Virus record (IMG/VR): IMGVR_UViG_3300042568_001236
Span: 1 to 20,461 of that record
DNA length: 20,461 nt
Strand: one strand, 5' to 3'
From: a virus
Positions 1-5,927 of the stretch are shown in pieces. Position 1 is the first letter of the stretch. Each line of letters begins with the position of its first letter. The notes beneath the pieces were generated by a model that worked only from the letters and a program-made list of their open reading frames with translations, searched no databases and had not been told where the DNA came from. The position numbers were made by a program, and so were the translations under genes.

Positions 1-50
1 GAGGCCACAATCAGCAGCAAACAAACAATCATCAATTTGAGTTTTACCAT
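1..50 (-). CDS. start of an exported or membrane protein, cut by the window edge
   Basis: Only the first 16 codons are present. They begin at ATG 50-48 and encode MVKLKLMIVCLLLIVA, a short basic start followed by a very hydrophobic stretch, as in a signal peptide or an N-terminal membrane helix. The start overlaps the last codon and stop of the preceding 64-residue gene, and an AAGGTGA Shine-Dalgarno-like sequence sits about eight bases upstream. This overlap and ribosome site support translation as the next gene of the same operon of small membrane proteins. The product cannot be identified from so little. Confidence 0.5.
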   Translation of the reverse strand, partial: MVKLKLMIVCLLLIVA

Positions 51-238
51 TTTTCAATCACCTTAGTTGTAATTTTGTATGAAATCCAAGCCATCGCATA
101 AAGCGAGACCAATCCCAGTGCAATTGCAAAGTTGTTGGGTTGATTAAGCAGCCAACAAACCCCTTCGTTATAGATCCAAATATCAGTGAGCACCATAAGC
201 AACATTAGGCCCACCAATTTGAATTTGGCATTTTCCAT
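44..238 (-). CDS. small membrane protein, 64 residues, unknown function
   Basis: The frame stays open up to 328, but I chose ATG 238 because it has a clear AAGAGGT ribosome site six bases ahead and starts two bases after the stop of the preceding 42-residue gene. The upstream part of the frame is Gln-rich out-of-frame translation of that gene. The 64-residue product starts MENAKFKLVG, then has two hydrophobic segments, roughly residues 8-24 and 36-54, and ends in a basic tail (KITTKVIEKW). I see no family motif. It lies among small membrane proteins downstream of DNA ligase. Tiny membrane proteins in this position of T4-like phages are often early host-takeover or lysis-timing factors, but that is only a guess. 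Confidence 0.6.
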   Translation of the reverse strand: MENAKFKLVGLMLLMVLTDIWIYNEGVCWLLNQPNNFAIALGLVSLYAMAWISYKITTKVIEKW

Positions 239-240
239 GT

Positions 241-369
241 TTACCTCTTGTTGAAAAGACTGATATTGTTGATGTTGTTTTGCTTGTTGTTTTTGGTGAT
301 CAAACGATAGAATCCATAGCCCAAACACACAGCCAAAACAAAATAACTTACGATTAAGAAATTGTCCAT
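241..369 (-). CDS. 42-residue single-pass membrane protein
   Basis: A 42-codon frame runs from ATG 369 to TAA 241. It has a strong AGAAAGGA ribosome site about eight bases ahead of the start and ends two bases before the next ATG, which fits tight operon spacing on both sides. The product has one hydrophobic segment near residues 4-22 (FLIVSYFVLAVCLGYGFY), then a polar Lys/Asn-rich tail (KNNKQNNINN). This suggests an N-out single-span peptide with a cytoplasmic basic tail, although the topology is inferred. No homolog is recognised. Short length is the only reason for doubt. Confidence 0.6.
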   Translation of the reverse strand: MDNFLIVSYFVLAVCLGYGFYRLITKNNKQNNINNISLFNKR

Positions 370-383
370 TATTTTTTCCTTTC

Positions 384-911
384 TTAGAAAATTATATTAA
401 GTAGACCGACGTTCCACGCTGCCAGAATCACCACCATGAGAATCGCTGTGCCTACTTTGGCATCGCCACTGCGAAAATCCATTGGCTGCATGAGTTTTTG
501 TACCTTCTTGCCTTCCTCGTTGCGCACAGTGACCCAGCGTTCGAAAAACATACGCCGCATGAACGAAACCCACAAACATATACCCAAAATGTACAAGGGC
601 AACCCCAGCACCACACCCAGCAAGTCACGCCCAATCACCTTCCAAGCAACCATAAACAGTGTGAACTTGCCCACTGGTGTATCAGCAAAACGATTGCTGA
701 CATCGACCACGCTTTCCAAGCCACCCTTTACTGCCTCACCAATCTCTCTGCCCATGCCCAAATAAGGGCTAATGGCACTTGACGATTTGGCTTGATTGAG
801 GCCTTCGGAACTCACGTACTTGCGTGGTACTGTGACCATCTCTTCTGTTGCTGGGGGCGTTTGAGCCCCCAGTGCAGCACACATCAACAACACAACCATC
901 AGCTTCTTCAT
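384..911 (-). CDS. exported membrane protein, 175 residues, unknown function
   Basis: The ATG overlaps the stop of the ligase gene (TAATG), so the two are probably translationally coupled. The product begins with a typical signal peptide (MKKLMVVLLMCAALGA, then a small-residue cleavage region), followed by a soluble stretch of about 60 residues. It then has a long hydrophobic region near residues 82-118 with RD and MRRMF interruptions, a basic linker, and a last hydrophobic helix at about residues 153-175. This predicts a mature protein anchored in the inner membrane by two or three helices. No catalytic motif is visible. It is followed closely by two more small membrane proteins. Confidence 0.75.
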   Translation of the reverse strand: MKKLMVVLLMCAALGAQTPPATEEMVTVPRKYVSSEGLNQAKSSSAISPYLGMGREIGEAVKGGLESVVDVSNRFADTPVGKFTLFMVAWKVIGRDLLGVVLGLPLYILGICLWVSFMRRMFFERWVTVRNEEGKKVQKLMQPMDFRSGDAKVGTAILMVVILAAWNVGLLNIIF

Positions 912-2227
912 TAGATTTTTTCTCCAATTTCAAATCCACGCCAACGTTCAAAACGAGGGAATCGCATGCTGTAGCTGCCGTCCTGATTCTGCGTTACTGC
1001 ATCAGCACGCACTTCAGCAACCTGCCCCACTACTGTGGTTCGTGCTTGCCAGATCTGATCACGATCAGCATCGGAGAAACCCGAGCCAACATTAACTCGA
1101 ATGGACTTGCCGTCATCCACTCCCTCACAAATCAGCGCACCTAAACGACCCTGGTTCTTGCCAGTACCTTCCTCAACATCAACCACTGTGAGGCTGACTT
1201 CAATAAAAGGCTTGAGTTTGAGCCAAGCAGTGCTGCGTTTGCACTCGTATCCAGCTGCAGGATCCTTTAACATAATACCTTCCCTACCGTTTGCAATAGC
1301 TTGAGCGTTAATGGCCTGGAACCGTGCTTGACCTTCTGCTGTGTCCAAGTCTACAACTTCACTCTGCAAAATCCGCACGTTGGGCAGCATCTGTTCAAAC
1401 TCAGCATACCATGTGGTTAGCACCTGCGAACGCACCTGCTGCGGCACAGGCGAAAAACCCGCACGGAACTCTTCCAAGCTGAGGTTGTCAAACAAGTAAA
1501 GCACTGCATCACTGCTCTGCACATTGCTCTTGCGGTGCACCTGCTTCATCAGATCCTGGAAGCTGGAGCTCATTACTTCACCATCAAACACCCAGGCATG
1601 CTCCATGTGGCGGGCCATGCTCTGCATCTGCTTCACAATGTGTGGGAAGTTGGTGAGTTCCTTGCCGTTGCGAGTAAACATGTTCACACGCCCGTCTGGG
1701 TACACAATGGTGATTACCCTGACGCCATCCAGCTTATCTTCCAATTGCTTCCGGCCCGCAATCTTGCTCTGATGGTTGTTGCTGTCGTGCGCCAACTGAC
1801 AAGTAAACACTTCAATCAAAAACTTTGAATTGATAGTCTTAACAACTTTATTAATTGTAGTTTCAGTAACGCCACAGCGCAAATCTTTGATCAAAATACG
1901 CCGCAGCCATCCATTCCACTGCTCCTGTGTAGCTTGTGACATCAGCGCATCAATCGCAGTGCGAGCTGCATTGCCAGTGAGCTGCCGGCTGATCAGCTGC
2001 TGAGCCACAGTGTTGAACGCTGTCCAACTCAAACCTGTGCCGCTGTTGGTAAGTTTTTGTGGTACGTCTTTAACCCCAAACGTAATAAAATTATTAAGAG
2101 CTAAGGCACATCCTTTAAACAATTCATCATTATTGTTTTCTGCTTCTCTTTTTAGAATTTCTTCTTTTTGTAAACGAGAAGAAGTAGATTCTAATTCAAC
2201 AATAACTTTCCACGGAGCGTTCTTCAT
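911..2227 (-). CDS. ATP-dependent DNA ligase (T4 gp30 family)
   Basis: 438 residues, close to the 487 of T4 gp30. The protein seals 3'-OH/5'-phosphate nicks in duplex DNA through a ligase-AMP intermediate during phage replication, recombination and repair. The nucleotidyltransferase motifs are in order: motif I EDKLDGVR at 163-170 with nucleophile Lys165, motif III FDGE at 214-217, motif IV EGIMLK at 316-321 and motif V WLKLK at 335-339. An OB-fold region follows, with RFPRFERWR near 422-430. The first 150 residues match the helical N-terminal domain of phage ligases. A consensus sigma70 promoter ends six bases before the ATG and no Shine-Dalgarno fits in that space, so the mRNA is probably leaderless. 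The stop overlaps the start of the next gene. Confidence 0.95.
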   Translation of the reverse strand: MKNAPWKVIVELESTSSRLQKEEILKREAENNNDELFKGCALALNNFITFGVKDVPQKLTNSGTGLSWTAFNTVAQQLISRQLTGNAARTAIDALMSQATQEQWNGWLRRILIKDLRCGVTETTINKVVKTINSKFLIEVFTCQLAHDSNNHQSKIAGRKQLEDKLDGVRVITIVYPDGRVNMFTRNGKELTNFPHIVKQMQSMARHMEHAWVFDGEVMSSSFQDLMKQVHRKSNVQSSDAVLYLFDNLSLEEFRAGFSPVPQQVRSQVLTTWYAEFEQMLPNVRILQSEVVDLDTAEGQARFQAINAQAIANGREGIMLKDPAAGYECKRSTAWLKLKPFIEVSLTVVDVEEGTGKNQGRLGALICEGVDDGKSIRVNVGSGFSDADRDQIWQARTTVVGQVAEVRADAVTQNQDGSYSMRFPRFERWRGFEIGEKI

Positions 2228-2230
2228 ATT

Positions 2231-2392
2231 TTAATTATAGCAAACGTGAAAGAATTTGTCAACTGACATAAATATATTTGTGGTTCGCGGGATTGGCGTC
2301 CCCAACCACTCTACAGACAACAGAGGTCTAGCAAACATGAACACCGTATTGCAAAGCGTAGTGGTTTCGTCCAAAGATATATAACGTTCCAT
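2231..2392 (-). CDS. possible 53-residue small protein
   Basis: A 53-codon frame starts at ATG 2392, with GAGGAT seven bases ahead as a ribosome site, and ends at TAA 2231 inside the promoter of the ligase gene. The product (MERYISLDETTTLCNTVF...) shows no family motif. It fills a gap between the preceding gene and ligase that would otherwise be empty. Against it, the frame contains a strong hairpin at 2280-2309 that could be a terminator, and its last codons are the ligase promoter itself. I rate it a plausible but unproven small gene. Confidence 0.4.
   Translation of the reverse strand: MERYISLDETTTLCNTVFMFARPLLSVEWLGTPIPRTTNIFMSVDKFFHVCYN
2234..2262 (-). promoter_or_regulatory. consensus sigma70 promoter for DNA ligase, leaderless
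   Basis: On the minus strand TTGACA (2262-2257) and TATAAT (2239-2234) are separated by 17 bases, and TGC precedes the -10 box (extended -10). The -10 box ends six bases before the ligase ATG, so the usual start site, seven bases after the -10, is the A of the ATG. This is the best promoter in the window. Confidence 0.85.
2280..2309 (-). terminator. hairpin upstream of the ligase promoter, possible weak terminator
   Basis: GTGGTT (2309-2304) pairs with AACCAC (2285-2280). Inside this, GGGA pairs with TCCC around a six-base loop, with a small asymmetric internal loop between the two stems. On the minus strand it is followed by AAATATATTT, which is AT-rich but not a true U-run. It lies between the end of one gene group and the ligase promoter, where a terminator would make sense, but it also falls inside the possible 53-residue frame. 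Confidence 0.35.
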
Positions 2393-2426
2393 GTTCTATC
2401 CTCATTGTTTATTGTTATCTGTATGT

Positions 2427-2609
2427 TTACAACCATTTTAGTACGAACATTGTTGCATCTTCAGCGTGTTTGAATCTGATTAGACGATGCTGATACATCA
2501 ACTGGTACCCATGTTTGCAGTGTTGCTCGCACCAATAGCTCATTCGAAACAAATCATGCCCATTGGCGGAACGGCCTAAATCAACCCTATAAGGATACTT
2601 TGGTTCCAT
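2427..2609 (-). CDS. hypothetical protein, 60 residues
   Basis: I start it at ATG 2609, since the two codons upstream in the open frame begin with TTG. The first codons overlap the end of the preceding gene by 23 bases. The product is MEPKYPYRVDLGRSANG... and is rich in Tyr, His and Arg. It contains MSYWCEQH near residues 23-30 and ends FKHAEDATMFVLKWL. The closing phrase, in which a residue is compared with 'the data column' of a protein (xDATMFxLxW), is common in small T4-like phage proteins, but I cannot assign a function. It belongs to the operon that starts at 3425. Confidence 0.6.
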   Translation of the reverse strand: MEPKYPYRVDLGRSANGHDLFRMSYWCEQHCKHGYQLMYQHRLIRFKHAEDATMFVLKWL

Positions 2610-2904
2610 CAGCAAGTGCCTGCCACATCAGATGCTTTTCCAAATGTGTGTGAATTTGCAGTAACTCTGCATCAGTGGGGCGAACGTAACCTTTTGTACG
2701 ACACTTGGTTCTAACTTCTTTATTTAAGTTAATGAAGCGAGTGTAGAATACAGATGATTCACACACAGTACCATCTACCACTCCCCAAACTTTTTTGACA
2801 CAATAGTTGGCGTAGTACGCTCGTTCGTACAACAGCGCCCAAAACCAAATTCTGCCAGTATGCAAACCTGGTTTGGTTAAGATGTAATGGTCATCAATGA
2901 TCAT
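2587..2904 (-). CDS. hypothetical protein, 105 residues
   Basis: Starts at ATG 2904, 17 bases after the stop of the preceding gene, with only a weak ribosome site. The product begins MIIDDHYILTKPGLHTGR and is rich in aromatic residues and Cys (WFWALLYERAYYANYC). Its C-terminal half is polar and probably helical (DAELLQIHTHLEKHLMWQAL). I find no recognised domain. Its end overlaps the next gene by 23 bases. It is probably co-transcribed with its neighbours from the promoter at 3435-3464. Confidence 0.6.
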   Translation of the reverse strand: MIIDDHYILTKPGLHTGRIWFWALLYERAYYANYCVKKVWGVVDGTVCESSVFYTRFINLNKEVRTKCRTKGYVRPTDAELLQIHTHLEKHLMWQALADGTKVSL

Positions 2905-2921
2905 AGTCTTAACTGTTGCTT

Positions 2922-3425
2922 CTACCGATACAATTCGTGCATAAATGCACAGGCTTCCTGCTCCTGCTCCTGTTCAGCATGAGCAACCTTGCTAGCACAA
3001 CGGCAAGTGGGCAATTCTTCTCCGCAGCGTTCGCAATCAGCAAACTGCCGAGTGGATTGCGCAACCTTCTGCACCGGCTGTGCTGCGGGCTGTTGAACCT
3101 GCTTGCGAGCAGCGTCCTCCTGCATAATGCGCAGTATCTGTCCCGAATACTTACAGATCGAAGGTTGTCCCCGCCAGGGCTTCCAAACCAGCTTGAGCTG
3201 CTTTTCACTCAAAGTCTTGTTGGGGAACCGGATTGCGAACTCCGCCAAGCGGCTGAACCAAAGTGCATCGCCGGGCTGGAAACCTTTCTGGTTGTGATTG
3301 CGAGTCTGCTTGCTCACCTGCTCGTCCTGCGTTTGGCGCTGATACAAACGAATCAACGCACGACGCACCCAACGCTCGTCAGTAGCAAGTTTGTGGCGGA
3401 TGATGTCTTCGGTGTACTGTTCCAT
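2922..3425 (-). CDS. conserved phage protein with C-terminal zinc-ribbon-like cysteines
   Basis: I start it at ATG 3425, nine bases after the -10 box of a strong promoter; the open frame further upstream only reads the promoter. The 167-residue protein begins MEQYTEDIIRHKLATDERWV. The pattern RWVxRALxxLYxRQTxDEQ followed by GDALWFSRLAEF and a LSEKQL...KYSGQI segment is one I recognise from small proteins of many phages, none with a known role. The middle is a Gln/Ala-rich linker. Near the end, CERCGEELPTCRC carries four cysteines that could bind zinc, followed by an acidic EQEQEQE run. It is the first gene of the operon reaching down to 2427. Confidence 0.7.
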   Translation of the reverse strand: MEQYTEDIIRHKLATDERWVRRALIRLYQRQTQDEQVSKQTRNHNQKGFQPGDALWFSRLAEFAIRFPNKTLSEKQLKLVWKPWRGQPSICKYSGQILRIMQEDAARKQVQQPAAQPVQKVAQSTRQFADCERCGEELPTCRCASKVAHAEQEQEQEACAFMHELYR

Positions 3426-3434
3426 TACTCTTTT

Positions 3435-3464
3435 ATGATAGCAAATGTTCAGGGATGAGGTCAA
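3435..3464 (-). promoter_or_regulatory. sigma70-type promoter
   Basis: TTGACC (3464-3459) and TATCAT (3440-3435) are 18 bases apart, with TGC directly before the -10 box. The ATG of the following gene lies nine bases after the -10 box, so the predicted leader is about three bases, although an AGAG-like sequence is present in that short stretch. Confidence 0.7.
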
Positions 3465-3479
3465 CCAAATATCTAAAAT

Positions 3480-3508
3480 TTTAACTTGTTTGTTTTCAAC
3501 AGGTTAAA
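3480..3508. repeat. imperfect inverted repeat in a 135-base gap
   Basis: An 11-base arm (3480-3490) and its near-perfect complement (3498-3508) surround a seven-base loop, with one wobble position. The gap between 3465 and 3598 holds nothing else I can support apart from a 27-codon frame without a good ribosome site. The repeat is not followed by a U-run in either direction, so I do not call it a terminator. Confidence 0.3.
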
Positions 3509-3598
3509 TCCAACAAATGAGGACCAAGCTGTCAATTTCATAGTCCGTTTGTGCATTACACACACGATTCAAGCTGGAATTGTAATAGATTGGCTTGA

Positions 3599-3778
3599 TC
3601 ATTCATCAAATTCAGTGGCTTGAACTTCTTGCTCACGCACAGTGCCCAAAAACAACGGCTTCGCCACCTGTTCTGCTATGGTTCTATCAGAGTATACACC
3701 TTGTAGTTTCTCGTGTGTTTCCTGACTGCCGCAGTTCCAGCAGTCTGTTGCTACCTCGTAAAAAACCAAATAAACCAT
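3599..3778 (-). CDS. small conserved phage-type protein, 59 residues
   Basis: I start at ATG 3778, because the open frame upstream begins with TTG at 3808 and a GGAGGA ribosome site sits ahead of 3778. The product starts MVYLVFYEVATDCWNCGSQE, with a CxxC pair (residues 13 and 16), and continues GVYSDRTIAEQVA and FLGTVREQEVQ. The pattern of a YEV strand, a CWNCG turn, an SDRxxAE helix and a closing V-x-E strand is typical of a small alpha/beta fold in phage hypothetical proteins. No function is known. It lies 42 bases after the preceding coiled-coil protein and probably shares its promoter. Confidence 0.65.
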   Translation of the reverse strand: MVYLVFYEVATDCWNCGSQETHEKLQGVYSDRTIAEQVAKPLFLGTVREQEVQATEFDE

Positions 3779-3820
3779 TAGGATTGATCCTCCATCAGTG
3801 TTAACCAAGTTTTCAACAGT

Positions 3821-4210
3821 TTACAGGTTGAGGGCTTGGCGTTCCTCTGCACTCAATTTGCTCAATGCTTTTTGGCGCAACAGATACAGCCGGTTGGATT
3901 CACGCTCTGCTTCCATCAACTGCTGAAGTTCCCATTCGGCATCTTCCATGTGGGATATCAGATCCGGAGCATACTCAACCAGTTCCATTGGGAACCGTTT
4001 GGGGCTCATGTTTCTGGGGTAGGACAGCACAAAAGCCTCTGAATTTTGATCACGTTTTGCAACCAATTCGGGTCTGGAACTGTATTCAAACACCAAGTTT
4101 AGCAACCGTTTTTGATAGCTGGGCACAAATTCAGCCCAGCGAGCTTGCTCTTGCCGCTGACGTTGTTCGGCCCACTGCTGTTCTCGCTGCGATTTGGATA
4201 GTTTTGGCAT
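3821..4210 (-). CDS. charged helical protein, 129 residues, unknown function
   Basis: I chose ATG 4210 with an AAGGGT ribosome site; the upstream in-frame TTG at 4228 is too close to the -10 box. The product begins MPKLSKSQREQQWAEQRQRQ. It has long Gln/Glu/Arg-rich stretches at both ends (residues 5-25 and 93-125), which look like helices or a coiled coil, around a middle part with FVLSYPRNMSPKRFPMELVE. It ends KALSKLSAEERQALNL. I recognise no catalytic motif. It is directly preceded by its own promoter. Confidence 0.65.
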   Translation of the reverse strand: MPKLSKSQREQQWAEQRQRQEQARWAEFVPSYQKRLLNLVFEYSSRPELVAKRDQNSEAFVLSYPRNMSPKRFPMELVEYAPDLISHMEDAEWELQQLMEAERESNRLYLLRQKALSKLSAEERQALNL

Positions 4211-4230
4211 GTGTTTACCCTTACTCAACT

Positions 4231-4259
4231 AGTGTAGCAGATAACTTTGTTTGGGTCAA
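4231..4259 (-). promoter_or_regulatory. sigma70-type promoter
   Basis: TTGACC (4259-4254) and TACACT (4236-4231) are 17 bases apart, with TGC before the -10 box. The next ATG is 20 bases downstream, leaving room for a normal short leader with an AAGGGT ribosome site. This is the one member of the promoter set with a conventional leader. Confidence 0.7.
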
Positions 4260-4266
4260 CCACTGC

Positions 4267-4512
4267 CTAAGGGCGGAAGATTTTGGCCAATGTGTATGCG
4301 ATGTTCAGCCGTTCTTCCTCATCTTCCACACGACCCAGCTCAGCAGCAGCTTGCACAACGTTTGTGACATAGTGTGCAGGGACTCCTTGCTCAGTCAGCC
4401 AGGCTTCAAAGTCCTGATCAAAGGTTCGGTTTTTGGCCAAACGATAGTGTGTTCGTTCCCAGCGATAGAAACCACAGCGAACATCGTGTTCAAACCTGCC
4501 AGTTTTGGTCAT
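4267..4512 (-). CDS. hypothetical protein, 81 residues
   Basis: The ATG overlaps the stop of the preceding zinc-ribbon gene as ATGA, so the two are probably coupled. The product begins MTKTGRFEHDVRCGFYRWER and continues with a helical segment (DFEAWLTEQGVPAHYVTNVVQAA) and an acidic stretch (RVEDEEERLNIAYTLAKIF). Its size and charge suggest a small soluble helical protein. I cannot assign a family. It is the last gene of the operon that begins at 5102. Confidence 0.65.
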   Translation of the reverse strand: MTKTGRFEHDVRCGFYRWERTHYRLAKNRTFDQDFEAWLTEQGVPAHYVTNVVQAAAELGRVEDEEERLNIAYTLAKIFRP

Positions 4513-4703
4513 TTAGTGGCGCCTTGTTTCAATAGGAGAAATGTGTATGCTGCTGGGTTGCGGGGTTTTCCGTATGCATCATGTGACACCATGTCGACAC
4601 AGGAAGGGCAGAGAAATCCCCTAATCCCATGATAATTGTTGAGTTCCCACCACTGGCCGGGTGTTTTTTCTTTAGTGGTTTTACATCCGTCGCAGGTTCG
4701 CAT
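4509..4703 (-). CDS. zinc-ribbon-like protein, 64 residues (paralog of the next gene upstream)
   Basis: The protein has two CxxC pairs: CDGC near residues 4-7 and CPSC near 32-35. They are separated by PGQWWELNNYHGIRGF and followed by MVSHDAYGKP and TFLLLK. The spacing fits a small treble-clef or zinc-ribbon fold. The same pattern of CxGCK, PGxW, YxGIxG, CxxC, MVxH, GxP and TFxxLK occurs in the gene just upstream, so the two arose by tandem duplication. Small zinc ribbons of this kind in phages often bind nucleic acid or RNA polymerase, but nothing here shows which. The gene starts one base after its paralog ends. Confidence 0.7.
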   Translation of the reverse strand: MRTCDGCKTTKEKTPGQWWELNNYHGIRGFLCPSCVDMVSHDAYGKPRNPAAYTFLLLKQGATK

Positions 4704-4704
4704 G

Positions 4705-4899
4705 TTATGATTCCATGTACTTGAGCATGAAAAAGGTAAACTTTTCAGGCTTCACAGGTACTCCAGCTGAAGTATGACGCACCATTCCCCAACATTTAGA
4801 GCAGACATAACCGTTGATACCATAGTATCTATCAAGATAATGCCACCGACCAAGTGGTTGTTCATTGGAGTTTTTGCACCCAACGCAGTAAATTATCAC
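4705..4899 (-). CDS. zinc-ribbon-like protein, 64 residues, GTG start
   Basis: No in-frame ATG is available, so the start is GTG 4899. It overlaps the preceding stop (GTGA) and has GGAG five bases ahead. The product carries CVGC (residues 5-8) and CSKC (about 33-36), with the segment between them reading LGRWHYLDRYYGINGY, and ends TFFMLKYMES. It is the same length as the following gene and shares its cysteine spacing. Function is unknown; zinc binding is inferred from the cysteines. Confidence 0.7.
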   Translation of the reverse strand: MIIYCVGCKNSNEQPLGRWHYLDRYYGINGYVCSKCWGMVRHTSAGVPVKPEKFTFFMLKYMES

Positions 4900-5102
4900 A
4901 TCATCTCCAGCAGCTGATTGTGCAGCAATTGAACTTCATCGGCTTCCAAATAAAAATCAGTGGTGGGGTCCCAGTATTGGCCCGCAACAGTGTCATAGTA
5001 CACAATACGTCCGTTGCCAAACACAAACGGCCCTTCCAGACCTTTGCGGGGACCGTATCCTTTCAAAATGTCTTCAGTGCGACCTAACACACGATAGCTC
5101 AT
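4896..5102 (-). CDS. hypothetical protein, 68 residues, leaderless start
   Basis: I start at ATG 5102, six bases after the -10 box of a strong promoter; the open frame extends upstream to 5141 only by reading through the promoter. There is no Shine-Dalgarno. The product begins MSYRVLGRTEDILKGYGPRK and has a beta-rich middle (GPFVFGNGRIVYYDTVAGQYW) and a helical end (EADEVQLLHNQLLEMM). I see no known motif. It is the first gene of a four-gene operon with the two zinc-ribbon genes and the 81-residue gene. Confidence 0.65.
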   Translation of the reverse strand: MSYRVLGRTEDILKGYGPRKGLEGPFVFGNGRIVYYDTVAGQYWDPTTDFYLEADEVQLLHNQLLEMM

Positions 5103-5108
5103 ATCAGT

Positions 5109-5137
5109 AGTGTAGCAATTGATATACCAAATGTCAA
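5109..5137 (-). promoter_or_regulatory. sigma70-type promoter, leaderless
   Basis: TTGACA (5137-5132) and TACACT (5114-5109) are 17 bases apart, with TGC before the -10 box. The -10 box ends six bases before ATG 5102, so transcription would start on the A of the ATG. Confidence 0.75.
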
Positions 5138-5148
5138 CCAACAGCGTT

Positions 5149-5358
5149 TTACTGGCCGGTCATAGTATACCAAGTCAGCTGTTCAGGTTGGATTTTTATC
5201 AACTTGCCAACGGGATAAACAGTAAATCTGTCAGACGAGCTCTGTTGAATTCGAGCATGTTTAACGTGAAGTAAAGCTACAATTCCAATAAATGGTTGAT
5301 CACTCATCACAACAACTGGATCTCCCGTTGACAATTCCTGATTTAAAAAATCTCTCAT
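5149..5358 (-). CDS. small SH3-like phage protein, 69 residues (copy D)
   Basis: The fourth and most diverged member of a family also found at 7617, 6926 and 6152. Shared features are the start M+DFLNQxL, a GDPVVV strand (residues 12-17), a second strand (IGIVALLHVKHARIQ), then VGKLIKIQPEQLTWYTM at the end, matching the EQ(L/M/V)xWY closing motif of the others. The pattern of short strands around a GD turn is like an SH3 or KOW barrel, which I infer rather than recognise as a named domain. It is the last gene of the operon starting at 5889. Confidence 0.65.
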   Translation of the reverse strand: MRDFLNQELSTGDPVVVMSDQPFIGIVALLHVKHARIQQSSSDRFTVYPVGKLIKIQPEQLTWYTMTGQ

Positions 5359-5370
5359 TTGATTTAGAAA

Positions 5371-5697
5371 TCAAGCGTGGATCATGCCAAATTTTTGTCG
5401 GAATTCAGCATAATCGACGATGCGCACAATGCGATTAAACAAAGACCAAGCGTCCTCTAGCTGAGTGGGGTCAAAGTCTCGTTCCCACCCAGTGTCATCT
5501 GCACCCCATACACTCACTCGCCATTGGTTCGTTGGCCATAACTGGCTCAACCTTACACAAGCCCATTGGTCAGGGATATGCCTCCATTCCGTTTTAAACG
5601 CAGGATGCAGGTCAATTTCACAAGGCACCAACTTGGTTATTTTAAGTTGGTTCGTTACTGGGTTTTCCAGAAGTTTTAGAATTTCATCATGAAACAC
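5371..5697 (-). CDS. hypothetical protein, 108 residues, GTG start
   Basis: The start is GTG 5697, with AAGGA six bases ahead, nine bases after the preceding stop; no in-frame ATG lies near. The product begins VFHDEILKLLENPVTNQLKI when the first codon is read literally. It has several Trp residues and a strand-rich middle (WACVRLSQLWPTNQWRVSVWG) and ends with a helix (SLFNRIVRIVDYAEFRQKFG). The compact alpha/beta look resembles other small phage proteins, but I cannot name a family. Its operon neighbours are the YADTPEKI-type protein upstream and an SH3-like protein downstream. Confidence 0.65.
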   Translation of the reverse strand: MFHDEILKLLENPVTNQLKITKLVPCEIDLHPAFKTEWRHIPDQWACVRLSQLWPTNQWRVSVWGADDTGWERDFDPTQLEDAWSLFNRIVRIVDYAEFRQKFGMIHA

Positions 5698-5706
5698 GGA
5701 GTGTCC

Positions 5707-5889
5707 TTAGATTTTCTCAGGAGTGTCAGCGTACATATACCAGTCTGGCACAGTGGGTTTGTTGTTCTGTGCATTGAACTCAGCAACAAACGAGTCAGCT
5801 TGCTCTTTGGTGTCAAATACTTTGGTCTCGTCTACACGCTGACCCCAACCACGTTCACTTTCGATAATATTGACTTTCCAACGCTTCAT
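5707..5889 (-). CDS. conserved small phage protein, 60 residues, leaderless start
   Basis: The product begins MKRWKVNIIESERGWGQRVD and continues KVFDTKEQADSFVAEFNAQN and VPDWYMYAD. I recognise this layout (a strand with ESERGWG, then FDTxEEA, then VxxFN and WYMYA) from small proteins of many T4-like and other large phages. The function is unknown. A strong promoter ends six bases before the ATG, and the six bases between are identical to those at the ligase gene (TAAAAT), so this mRNA is also predicted to be leaderless. It heads an operon of three genes ending at 5149. Confidence 0.8.
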   Translation of the reverse strand: MKRWKVNIIESERGWGQRVDETKVFDTKEQADSFVAEFNAQNNKPTVPDWYMYADTPEKI

Positions 5890-5895
5890 ATTTTA

Positions 5896-5924
5896 AGTGT
5901 AGCAAAAGGCAAGTCAGTTGTCAA
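5896..5924 (-). promoter_or_regulatory. sigma70-type promoter, leaderless
   Basis: TTGACA (5924-5919) and TACACT (5901-5896) are 17 bases apart, with TGC before the -10 box. The six bases between the -10 box and ATG 5889 are TAAAAT, the same as in the ligase promoter. Confidence 0.8.
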
Positions 5925-5927
5925 CCA

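Noticed and set aside
3865-4632. A 255-codon open frame on the plus strand.
   Set aside because: It runs antisense across two supported minus-strand genes and two intergenic regions, starts without a ribosome site and has no recognisable domain.
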